Under the pieces are notes generated by a model. It ran no database searches. It was given only the letters and a program-made list of their open reading frames with translations, and was not told the origin of the DNA. From a virus, in the IMG/VR virus record IMGVR_UViG_3300001213_000059, positions 1 to 30,130 of that record: DNA of 30,130 nucleotides; one strand, given 5' to 3'. Shown here piece after piece: positions 24,475 to 30,125 of this stretch (positions within the stretch are counted from its first letter, which is position 1; each line of letters starts with the position of its first letter). The position numbers and the translations under genes are program-made.

Positions 24475-24789
24475 ATGTTAGAGAAAATAAGATGTCCAAG
24501 TTGTAGGGGAGCGAAAAAGATTCCAAAGCTGGGCGGTGTTATCGGGGAATGTAATACGTGCAAAGGTGAAGGAAAAATCAATGCTTGTGACAAGCCTGTA
24601 ATGATTGTACAGGAGCCTGTAACGCCAGTTAATGAGATTGTGAAGGCTGTTTCTGAAAGTGTGCCTGTGAGCGGGTTGGATAAGTTTGAAGGTAGCGTTT
24701 TTGTTGATGAGCCAAAAATCAAGATTGATCGCAAAAAAGCTATTTACAAGAGGAAAACAGAAGGGAGTGTGAATCATGGCGCTTTATGA
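24475..24789 (+). CDS. DnaJ-type zinc-finger protein
   Basis: The 104-aa protein begins with a CxxC finger pair, CPSCRGAKKI and CNTCKGEGK, the pattern of the DnaJ cysteine-rich region, then a low-complexity Val/Pro-rich linker and a basic tail with KIDRKKAIYKRK. I chose ATG 24475 because AAGGAtggttgac lies upstream; the nearer ATG at 24466 is inside that site. It overlaps the next gene by 14 bases. Function unknown; binding to protein or RNA is possible. Confidence 0.55.
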   Translation: MLEKIRCPSCRGAKKIPKLGGVIGECNTCKGEGKINACDKPVMIVQEPVTPVNEIVKAVSESVPVSGLDKFEGSVFVDEPKIKIDRKKAIYKRKTEGSVNHGAL

Positions 24790-25144
24790 TAACTCGCACG
24801 AGCCTACTAATGCCATTCGCACGCGGGTGAAGGATTTGGCTGTCGCTGGGATTCCTCAATACCTGATTGCAAGGATTATCGGGATTGATAAAGAGACTTT
24901 GACAAAATATTATGATTATGAGCTGGAAACAGGATTGCCGGAAGCCGTTCACCGTATTGCCAATGTTGTCGCAATGCAAGCTGAAAGCGGTTGCCAAAAG
25001 TCGCAAGCTTTGTTTTTAAAGACTAGAGGTGCTCAATATGGTTGGGTTGAGAAACAGATTGTTGAAACTGTGAACAGTGATGAAACCAACGAACTTAAAG
25101 ATAAAATTAAGGAACTTGAAGGCAAGTTTGACAGGGATTATTGA
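24776..25144 (+). CDS. Terminase small-subunit-like HTH protein
   Basis: The 122-aa protein has a helix-turn-helix (LAVAGIPQYLIARIIGIDKE) followed by TLTKYYDYELETGLPEAVHR and FLKTRGAQYGWVEKQ. The latter resembles the aromatic KTR..GW.E motif seen in phage small-terminase and related HTH proteins. Such a protein would recognise packaging DNA. However, no large terminase gene follows in the window, and it is far from the coat gene. A regulatory HTH protein is an alternative. GGGAGtgtgaatc lies upstream. Confidence 0.5.
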   Translation: MALYDNSHEPTNAIRTRVKDLAVAGIPQYLIARIIGIDKETLTKYYDYELETGLPEAVHRIANVVAMQAESGCQKSQALFLKTRGAQYGWVEKQIVETVNSDETNELKDKIKELEGKFDRDY

Positions 25145-25146
25145 TG

Positions 25147-25176
25147 GTGCAGTGCAGCAATTATGCTGCATCGCAC
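25147..25176. terminator. Bidirectional hairpin between convergent genes
   Basis: GTGCAGTGCAGCA pairs with TGCTGCATCGCAC around an ATTA loop, with one mismatch and one G-U. Neither side has a T-run, so termination is inferred only from place between two convergent genes. Confidence 0.4.
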
Positions 25177-25204
25177 AATTAAAGATAAAGAGTGGTCGAA
25201 GTTC

Positions 25205-25753
25205 TTAAGAAAGGAGCTTTGTTATACTGCCACGTGATAATTTCATTTCACGGGATATTTGACTAATGTTATATCCTTTTTTGCATAGTTCAATTGCTTC
25301 ATCACGCCTTTTATAGTCTATGGTTGGTCTGCCACAATGTTTGCCCTTTGCTTTTGCTTTATCTATTCCTTCTCGCTGCCTACTTCTTATCATTGACCTT
25401 TCAAATTGAGCAAATGCTCCCATTATTTGGAACAATAAAGTATTCATCGCATTGTCGCTGCCATTGAATATAAGCTTTTCAGTGTGGAATTGTACTGTTA
25501 CACCTTTTGTTATTAACAGGCTTAAAAGTTCCTGCAAGTGCCTCAAGTCTCGCGCAAGCCTATCTATACTATGTATATGTAATGTATCGCCTGATCTTAT
25601 ATATAGTATGCAAGCGTCCAATTGTGGGCGATCCTTCACGCTTCCCGTGATCTTATCCGTGAATATTCTATCCAACTTCAATCCATCGAGCTGTCTATCA
25701 GTGTTCTGTCCATCACTTGATACTCTTACATAACCTATCTGTTGACCATTCAT
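25205..25753 (-). CDS. Serine resolvase / invertase
   Basis: The 182-aa protein is a small serine recombinase of the Tn3-resolvase/Hin family. It cuts DNA through Ser12 in the YVRVSS motif. Arg10 and the segment SIDRLARD (Asp64, Arg65, Arg68) complete the active site. The long E helix includes FQIMGAFAQFERSMIRSRQ and the C-terminal HTH is YNISQISREMKLSRGSI. GGAcagtaca precedes the ATG. It could invert a DNA segment, resolve multimers of a plasmid-like phage form, or be of transposon origin. It lies 10 kb from the fibre block, and no clear inversion sites were found there. Confidence 0.88.
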   Translation of the reverse strand: MNGQQIGYVRVSSDGQNTDRQLDGLKLDRIFTDKITGSVKDRPQLDACILYIRSGDTLHIHSIDRLARDLRHLQELLSLLITKGVTVQFHTEKLIFNGSDNAMNTLLFQIMGAFAQFERSMIRSRQREGIDKAKAKGKHCGRPTIDYKRRDEAIELCKKGYNISQISREMKLSRGSITKLLS

Positions 25754-25783
25754 TGTACTGTCCTCTTGTTGTTAAAGTTGCAA

Positions 25784-25812
25784 AGGATAAAGAGGTTTAC
25801 AACATATGTCAA
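25784..25812 (-). promoter_or_regulatory. Promoter of the serine recombinase
   Basis: On the minus strand TTGACA (25812-25807) and TATCCT (25789-25784) are separated by 17 bp, about 30 bases ahead of the recombinase start. The palindromic operator is not present here; a TTAAAG half-site lies just downstream near 25771. Confidence 0.65.
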
Positions 25813-25922
25813 CAAAGGTTTATTATTTAATTTAAAGCATACTATTCAGGACAGATAAGGGTATTGATTGTGTGGTGTCATAAGGTATACGTTTATGGCA
25901 GGATAAATAAATAAAATAATAG

Positions 25923-25951
25923 TTGACAGTTAAAGCTAGCTTTAATACTAT
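25923..25951 (+). promoter_or_regulatory. Strong promoter with perfect 16-bp operator in spacer
   Basis: TTGACA (25923-25928) and TACTAT (25946-25951) are 17 bp apart. The spacer holds TTAAAGCTAGCTTTAA (25930-25945), a perfect palindrome. Expected start near 25958. No protein gene follows for 450 bases on this strand; a structured RNA does. Confidence 0.85.
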
Positions 25952-25955
25952 AGTC

Positions 25956-26077
25956 GCATGTGGTTGATAGCACATGCATACACCAGCCCTATAGCCTCGT
26001 CCGCACTGGCAGGGGTAGGGTGCTGGGTATGCCATGGGTTCGGAAGGGGGTATGCCCCGCACAAGAGCCACCCCTTC
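25956..26077 (+). ncRNA. Probable structured noncoding RNA
   Basis: The region is GC-rich compared with its AT-rich surroundings and begins at the expected start of the strong promoter. Stems: GCATGTG/CACATGC (25956-25962 and 25971-25977); a long arm built from GCATAC, CCAGC and CCTA pairing with TAGG, GCTGG and GTATGC (25976-26032); and GAAGGGG/CCCCTTC (26043-26049 and 26071-26077), which can alternatively form GGGG-tatg-CCCC. The first two stems share two bases and so would exclude each other partly. The 3' end is not defined, since no terminator is obvious. Possible roles are antisense, copy control or protein binding. Confidence 0.5.
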
Positions 26078-26405
26078 GTAGTAGCTGGAGCCTCCCCACC
26101 ATACCTACCAGACCATATTTAAGATTTAAAAGTTCAAATTTTACTCACCACCCAACATCCCAGACCAAATTCCATAACAATGATTAATATTTAACCAATC
26201 TCATTTCATATACTATATATATGAACCCCACTAAAAGTTTTTTCAGAAGTCATAAAAATTTTCCAGAAAAATTTCAGCGCACTAACGCCCACAAAAATTT
26301 CCAAAAAAAATTAAATTTCTGTTCTTTAGCGTCACCATATTTTTTTTAACCATTCTGTATAAATATTTCAATAACAGTAACGCAGGGTGTTTTTCATGGG
26401 GGGCA
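26078..26405. other. AT-rich gene-free stretch
   Basis: No ORF here has a supported ribosome site. The stretch holds an 8-bp inverted repeat, TTCATATA/TATATGAA (26205-26225), three copies of AAAAATTT-type tracts (about 26255-26305), and long A and T runs up to 26350. It may be a replication, partition or resolution site, or just low-complexity spacer. Confidence 0.4.
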
Positions 26406-26585
26406 TCAGTGTTCATTAAGCCAGTTCATCAATCTTTTTTCTTCACCATCATTTAAGGTGCAGCCATATATTGGAACACAATCATTATTGGGTTCGCCCT
26501 TCAAGGCAATGCATTGGCCGTCATCCTTTTGGAATGTAATAGTAATGGAAAAGTTACTAAATTCAGTACCCATAAATATTTTCAT
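26406..26585 (-). CDS. Small hypothetical protein
   Basis: The 59-aa protein (ATG 26585, AAGGAGtattgaca upstream) is a beta-rich protein, with ITITFQKDDGQCIAL and IYGCTLNDGEEKRLMNWL. It ends the minus-strand operon starting at 27109. No family is recognised. Confidence 0.55.
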   Translation of the reverse strand: MKIFMGTEFSNFSITITFQKDDGQCIALKGEPNNDCVPIYGCTLNDGEEKRLMNWLNEH

Positions 26586-26597
26586 TGTCAATACTCC

Positions 26598-26705
26598 TTA
26601 ATGACTAAAGACGCGCCTCATTTCCAAGAGGTCGTCAGTGTTTTGAAATCCCTCATAAACCTCACAAAATTCGTCATATTCCTCATATATAAAAGGCTTT
26701 GCAAT
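26598..26705 (-). CDS. Possible 35-aa ORF starting at ATT
   Basis: Directly after the TAA stop of the 64-aa gene, and in the same frame, an open stretch runs for 35 codons: ATT GCA AAG, then acidic, aromatic residues (PFIYEEYDEFCEVYEGFQ) to a TAA. The composition looks like a real phage mini-protein (read as M-A-K-P-F...) with its ATG changed to ATT. There is no Shine-Dalgarno, so reinitiation from the adjacent stop, stop-codon read-through or a dead gene are all possible. Confidence 0.35.
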   Translation of the reverse strand: MAKPFIYEEYDEFCEVYEGFQNTDDLLEMRRVFSH

Positions 26706-26900
26706 TTATGGCAAAATATAAATATTACATTTTGTACAGCGAACATTTTCATAAGGACATGCCTGGCAGACTGTATCCCAGTTGTGCTCGCAATAATTTT
26801 GATGCAGCTGCTCAATTTTTTTTAAAATTTCCTGAGTTTTATCATTCACGCAAAGATTCCGGTAAATAATTTTCAGTTCTTCTTTCGTGAATTCATTCAT
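26706..26900 (-). CDS. Small zinc protein, paralogue of the 23401 gene product
   Basis: The 64-aa protein begins FTKEELKIIYRNL and ends with NYCEHNW ... CTKC, the same organisation as the 68-aa protein at 23401-23607. Extra CxxC residues (CQAC) lie between. It starts within the stop of the upstream gene (ATGA). Confidence 0.55.
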   Translation of the reverse strand: MNEFTKEELKIIYRNLCVNDKTQEILKKIEQLHQNYCEHNWDTVCQACPYENVRCTKCNIYILP

Positions 26901-27109
26901 GTTCTCACCGTACTCCTAATTCTTTTATGGTCAGCCTCAGTCAGCCCATCAAACCAGATTCGGAAGACCTGAAAGCAATCTTCGCAAAGGACGCCTGATT
27001 CATCGCCCGGAATATACCACGGCGACCCCTGAAATTCCTTTCTGGCTTCTTCTTCCGTGCGCTTGCGACCAAACGTCCCATGACAGCGTTCGCAGGTAAA
27101 GTCATTCAT
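26897..27109 (-). CDS. Small zinc-ribbon phage protein
   Basis: The 70-aa protein (ATG 27109) has CERCHGTFGRKRTEEEARKE, then a PGDESGVLCEDCF segment, giving two CxxC pairs. It resembles widespread phage proteins of the form C..CH.TF..R.EEE....G..C..C, of unknown function. The in-frame sequence upstream has no ribosome site. It is first in the minus-strand operon. Confidence 0.62.
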   Translation of the reverse strand: MNDFTCERCHGTFGRKRTEEEARKEFQGSPWYIPGDESGVLCEDCFQVFRIWFDGLTEADHKRIRSTVRT

Positions 27110-27194
27110 CGTTTTCTCAATCCCAGTAAAACGATCTTTAATACCATAATGTTGCCACCAACAAAATGGTTTCCTCAATATTAGAGTGCTAGAC

Positions 27195-27210
27195 TTGCAG
27201 CCTACTTTAA
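27195..27210. promoter_or_regulatory. Degenerate operator-like site
   Basis: TTGCAGCCTACTTTAA matches the operator palindrome at 11 of 16 positions and keeps the right half CTTTAA. It lies just before the rightward gene at 27232 and between divergent operons. No good -35/-10 pair fits around it. Confidence 0.3.
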
Positions 27211-27231
27211 TCTGGTAAAGAAGGGTGAAGT

Positions 27232-27453
27232 ATGTTGAAACGATTAATCTGTCGCGCAAAAGGCCATATAACAGGAATCATCCCTTATGAAAACAAAGAG
27301 GTGAATGGAAAGATGACAGTAGTTATTCCTATTGACGCGGAATGCTTGCGCTGCAAAAAAATGTTTTTCCGGCCTCTGGAGCTTTATGAAATGATGGCCA
27401 TCATCAACGGGCAAGCGATTACATGCCCAATAACAAGAAGGAAAACCAAATGA
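27232..27453 (+). CDS. Small CxxC protein
   Basis: The 73-aa protein starts behind AAGGgtgaagt. It has LKRLICRAKGHITGIIP near the start and a CLRCKK motif, then MFFRPLELYEMM; a single zinc site is possible. It opens the rightward operon. Function not recognised. Confidence 0.55.
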   Translation: MLKRLICRAKGHITGIIPYENKEVNGKMTVVIPIDAECLRCKKMFFRPLELYEMMAIINGQAITCPITRRKTK

Positions 27454-27731
27454 TGTTGAAAACCCCTATTACCAAAATGACAGACGAAGAACTCTGGGAG
27501 GCAAATAAGCTCTTGCAAAAATTTCATGATGCTTTTTTTAAATTTGACGCACTCCTGGCCGATGCTCCAGATGGAATGGTGGAAATGATTGATTATCAAT
27601 TCACATGGTTGCGCCAGACGCGTGAGCATCTTTGCATGAAAGAAATAGTTAAACGCAACCTCAATGGATTTGCGGAATCTTACAAAAGGATAATAGAAGA
27701 GATAAACCAACGAGAAAAGGAAAAAGTATGA
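27450..27731 (+). CDS. Small helical hypothetical protein
   Basis: The 93-aa protein starts at 27450 (AAGGAaaacca), overlapping the upstream stop by ATGA. It is helical: MTDEELWEANKLLQKFHDAF, then a C-terminal IIEEINQREKEKV. No family recognised. Confidence 0.55.
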   Translation: MMLKTPITKMTDEELWEANKLLQKFHDAFFKFDALLADAPDGMVEMIDYQFTWLRQTREHLCMKEIVKRNLNGFAESYKRIIEEINQREKEKV

Positions 27732-27892
27732 ACCATGACGACTGGCGACATTTGTTTTTAAGTGTGGTGGAAAGCATCGACCGATTGACCGAGCAGGTTG
27801 AGAAGTCCATGAACGAATTGGATTGTAAGCTTCATCTTGTCCATGACGAAATTGCTGATATTGCGGATTGTTTGACGGGAGAAAAGGAATGA
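27728..27892 (+). CDS. Small coiled-coil protein
   Basis: The 54-aa protein begins MNHDDWRHLFLSVVESI and is a continuous amphipathic helix with heptads (IDRLTEQVEKSMNELDCKLH). It is coupled to both neighbours by ATGA overlaps. No function recognised. Confidence 0.5.
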   Translation: MNHDDWRHLFLSVVESIDRLTEQVEKSMNELDCKLHLVHDEIADIADCLTGEKE

Positions 27893-28074
27893 ATAAAGAA
27901 ATTATTGAAAACGTAATTGCGTTGGTTAAAAAAAGCGATGCAATCAATGACAGCATGATCGAATTTTTCAGGAAGGCTGGCAAGGAACACCTACTTGCAG
28001 AACACATCACAAGCAAAGGTGAGCATCTTCAGATGCTGCAAGAATTGAACTCCATGAAGGAGGGTTACAATTAA
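27889..28074 (+). CDS. Small helical hypothetical protein
   Basis: The 61-aa protein starts at 27889 behind GGAGaaaagga, overlapping the previous stop (ATGA). It is helical: IIENVIALVKKSDAINDSMI and HITSKGEHLQMLQELNSM. Its TAA overlaps the ATT start of the next gene. Confidence 0.5.
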   Translation: MNKEIIENVIALVKKSDAINDSMIEFFRKAGKEHLLAEHITSKGEHLQMLQELNSMKEGYN

Positions 28075-28327
28075 TTTTGATTTCGAAAAAACGCAATACA
28101 TAGGCTGCATTCCGGTGGCCGATCATCCAACTCATCCCAGCGATCAGTCTCCCTGCATTATTGAAGCATGTCCCGGTTGCCATAAGCCAATGTGGGTCAG
28201 TGAGAAGAAGCGGAAGCATAAAGCACAACATCCGAAAGCTGAGATTGCTTGTTTTCGATGTCTTATTCGTGCTGCTATTAATCAAGGTATAGACTGTGAA
28301 TTGGCTGATATAGGTGACGTACAATGA
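28070..28327 (+). CDS. Zinc-ribbon protein with probable ATT start codon
   Basis: The open frame begins after a stop at 28055 and has no ATG, GTG or TTG until a GTG at 28115 that lacks a ribosome site. At 28070 an ATT lies 6 bases behind GGAGG (part of AAGGAGGG, 28057-28064), a near-perfect Shine-Dalgarno, and overlaps the previous TAA (ATTAA). From there the 85-aa protein reads NFDFEKTQYIGCIPV, then CPGC and CFRC zinc pairs and a helical end. Starting at 28115 would lose the first 15 residues. Initiation at ATT is rare in bacteria (known for infC) and implies low, coupled translation. Stop overlaps the next ATG (ATGA). Confidence 0.62.
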   Translation: MNFDFEKTQYIGCIPVADHPTHPSDQSPCIIEACPGCHKPMWVSEKKRKHKAQHPKAEIACFRCLIRAAINQGIDCELADIGDVQ

Positions 28328-28500
28328 ATATTGACTTAAAAGATGTTTTGGAATCCAGATTGGTTTATTTGAAGAATATCGTCACTTGTGGCCAGATTCC
28401 CGGGATAATGGATAAAACGGAATTGGATGAGATGAAAGGAAGAGTCAAAGAACTGAAGCTCGTTCTGGACTTATGGAATGGCAAACTAAAGGTTGCGTAA
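28324..28500 (+). CDS. Small helical hypothetical protein
   Basis: The 58-aa protein (ATGA overlap with the gene before) contains DLKDVLESRLVYLKNIV, then a helix with MDKTELDEMKGRVKELK. It ends at the AT-rich border of the candidate origin. Function not recognised. Confidence 0.5.
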   Translation: MNIDLKDVLESRLVYLKNIVTCGQIPGIMDKTELDEMKGRVKELKLVLDLWNGKLKVA

Positions 28501-28725
28501 TAATAATTATTTAAGAAATAAATACCTTGTTATTACTGTTACTGGGGATAAAACCTGTGGATAACCACCTGGAACCTTTTCACAGCAAAGATTTACACCC
28601 TTCTTTAACTTGTGATAATATGGGTTCTTTAGTTGTGGATGAAATGTGGGCAAACCATAATTGAGAAACCATCCAGAGATTGTCCTCGCAATGGCCACAG
28701 GGTTGTCCACTGAAATTGTGGGTAA
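28498..28725 (+). other. Candidate replication origin with DnaA boxes
   Basis: Five DnaA-box-like 9-mers lie in the same orientation. One perfect TGTGGATAA is at 28556-28564. Near matches are TGGGGATAA (28543), TGTGGATGA (28634), TGTGGGCAA (28645) and TGTGGGTAA (28717). On the left is an AT-rich stretch (28498-28540) that could melt. GTGG-ATAA-CCAC forms a small hairpin at the perfect box. This is the pattern of a DnaA-dependent phage or plasmid origin. It also lies ahead of the 28731 gene and could act as a promoter leader. Confidence 0.5.
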
Positions 28726-28730
28726 GTAGG

Positions 28731-28958
28731 ATGAAATTTTGGTGGAAAAATAAGCATCGCATTGAAGTTTTGGAAGATATGGTCTGCGAACATGAAGGCA
28801 AGCTCATGGATCACATTGCTATCTTGCATGAACTAAAGAACCTCAATAAAAGATGTCAAAGCATACAAAGTCAGACTGATGAAATAAAACGCAAGTTTGA
28901 TGTTATGCAAAGCAGACAAGTAATCCTGATGAATAAAATGGAGAACTTAAAGTCATGA
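28731..28958 (+). CDS. Small coiled-coil protein
   Basis: The 75-aa protein starts at ATG 28731, directly after AGG, so the ribosome site is weak. It is a basic N-terminus (KFWWKNKHRIEV) followed by a long coiled coil (LNKRCQSIQSQTDEIKRKFD). A leaderless or origin-linked role is possible. Stop overlaps next start (ATGA). Confidence 0.5.
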   Translation: MKFWWKNKHRIEVLEDMVCEHEGKLMDHIAILHELKNLNKRCQSIQSQTDEIKRKFDVMQSRQVILMNKMENLKS

Positions 28959-29197
28959 TTGAAATCGAACTATTTGTCCGCGAAGAAGAGGACAACAATC
29001 AATGCATCAAGATTTGGATTGAGAACAGTCTGGTGTATGCGAATGAACGTTTGAAACCTGAAGATTTGGTTGCATTGCGAGATAACGTCCATAATGAATT
29101 GTTATGGTTAAATGATTACATCCGTGAACAGGGACTGGAAAAACATGAAACTCAAAAAAATGATGCGGATTCTGCGGATGCTTTGGAGAAATCCTGA
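28955..29197 (+). CDS. Small acidic hypothetical protein
   Basis: The 80-aa protein (ATGA overlap upstream) contains IELFVREEEDNNQCIKIW and LKPEDLVALRDNVHNELLWL. The C-terminus is acidic and overlaps, in another frame, the gene at 29145. Function not recognised. Confidence 0.55.
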   Translation: MIEIELFVREEEDNNQCIKIWIENSLVYANERLKPEDLVALRDNVHNELLWLNDYIREQGLEKHETQKNDADSADALEKS

Positions 29198-29279
29198 TAT
29201 AGCCTTCGGGTTTATGTTGGGAACCATAGCGACAGCCTTGATAAATGCGCTCATTCAGATTCTTTATCATATGGGATGA
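29145..29279 (+). CDS. Small membrane protein, overlapping start
   Basis: The 44-aa protein starts inside the previous gene in another frame, behind GGActggaaaaac. The N-terminus is basic (KLKKMMRILRMLWRN), then a membrane segment follows (IAFGFMLGTIATALINALI). The basic-then-hydrophobic order suggests an N-in orientation. A tiny holin-like or exclusion protein is possible. Confidence 0.45.
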   Translation: MKLKKMMRILRMLWRNPDIAFGFMLGTIATALINALIQILYHMG

Positions 29280-29281
29280 TC

Positions 29282-29395
29282 ATGGAAACATTTCTGATGA
29301 TTATTTGTATATTCGGCATATTTTCCGCAGATGAGAATTCATTTCTTTGGTTTCTTGGTGCTCTGGCTACCCATGTGGTTTTTAAATATTTATGA
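29282..29395 (+). CDS. 37-residue membrane peptide
   Basis: It follows the previous membrane gene by two bases (GGGAtgatc then ATG). Two hydrophobic stretches, TFLMIICIFGIFS and FLWFLGALATHVVF, are split by a short acidic loop (ADEN), making a likely helical hairpin in the membrane. Its function is unknown; it may pair with the 44-aa protein. Confidence 0.45.
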   Translation: METFLMIICIFGIFSADENSFLWFLGALATHVVFKYL

Positions 29396-29412
29396 TTAAC
29401 ATAGGAAGATAA

Positions 29413-29853
29413 ATGAGCGAATTTAAGATTGATGAGGTAGCAATAAAAGACTTTGCTTTGGAGCAGCTTGAAATCCTTGAAATGTTAAGGAAAGACATTG
29501 CATTTTTGACTGATGAAAACAATGATCCTTTCGCAAGATATATGTCCTTTTCAAGATTGCAAACTCTTGATACAGCTTTATTGATGGCCTCAAGGATTTA
29601 CAAAATGTCTTTCAGATTGGGATTTGACGCCAATATTCCTGTGTTGCAAACAAAAGTTGCTGAAGAAATGTATTGGACAACTCACGACCCACTGGGTAAT
29701 CCCTTCTTTGAGTTTGAGAAGCCACAAGAAAAGCCCATAATGAAAGTTATTGACGGTGATAATCTGCCTAAAGGGATTAGAGATGGCTTGATTGAAGCTC
29801 TTGAATATGCCATTTCTTCCCAAAAGGAACCTGTTGTAGAGAAGGTGCATTGA
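29413..29853 (+). CDS. Hypothetical phage protein
   Basis: The 146-aa protein (AGGAagataa upstream) is helical and acidic in its first 90 residues (FALEQLEILEMLRKDIAFL, FSRLQTLDTALLMASRIYKM), followed by a Pro/Glu-rich linker and a C-terminal helix. No enzyme motif is seen. It overlaps the next gene by one base (TGATG). Confidence 0.55.
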   Translation: MSEFKIDEVAIKDFALEQLEILEMLRKDIAFLTDENNDPFARYMSFSRLQTLDTALLMASRIYKMSFRLGFDANIPVLQTKVAEEMYWTTHDPLGNPFFEFEKPQEKPIMKVIDGDNLPKGIRDGLIEALEYAISSQKEPVVEKVH

Positions 29854-30125
29854 TGAAAACAGGAACAGATTTCCAGCAAGCTGCAAAAGATAGAAATATC
29901 TCAAGATGGTGTATTCATAATTGTTCTATGTGCGACTATCCTTGTGGTTACATTTTTTGTGAAAACCATAATTTGGTAGCGTATGACAATGGCTGTGATT
30001 GCACGAAAAGATATTTTCATAGACCAACAACTTGGGATCATGTTGCTGAACAATACAACAAGCAAACCCATCCTGAAGTGATAAACGAAATGAATGAGTA
30101 CTGGGGATTTAAAGATGTGGATTAA
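29853..30125 (+). CDS. Cysteine-rich zinc protein
   Basis: The 90-aa protein (ATG 29853, AAGGtgcattg upstream) has many cysteines: CIHNCSMCDYPCGYIFC, then DNGCDC, suggesting one or two zinc sites, and a C-terminal tail with TWDHVAEQYNKQTHPE. The window ends five bases after its stop. Family not recognised. Confidence 0.55.
   Translation: MKTGTDFQQAAKDRNISRWCIHNCSMCDYPCGYIFCENHNLVAYDNGCDCTKRYFHRPTTWDHVAEQYNKQTHPEVINEMNEYWGFKDVD

Noticed and set aside
25147-25176. Strong intrinsic terminator for either convergent gene
   Set aside because: The hairpin is stable but lacks a T-run on both strands, so it is listed only with low confidence.
25832-26071. 79-aa minus-strand ORF over the promoter-operator
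   Set aside because: It runs through a strong promoter and operator in the other direction and has no matching ribosome site.
25960-26187. 75-aa plus-strand ORF in the structured-RNA region
   Set aside because: It would need a TTG start without a ribosome site, its composition is odd (Pro/Ser/Arg-rich), and the DNA is better explained by RNA stems.
26618-26815. 65-aa minus-strand ORF overlapping the zinc gene
   Set aside because: It overlaps most of the zinc-protein gene out of frame; the zinc frame has the motif, the start and the coupling.
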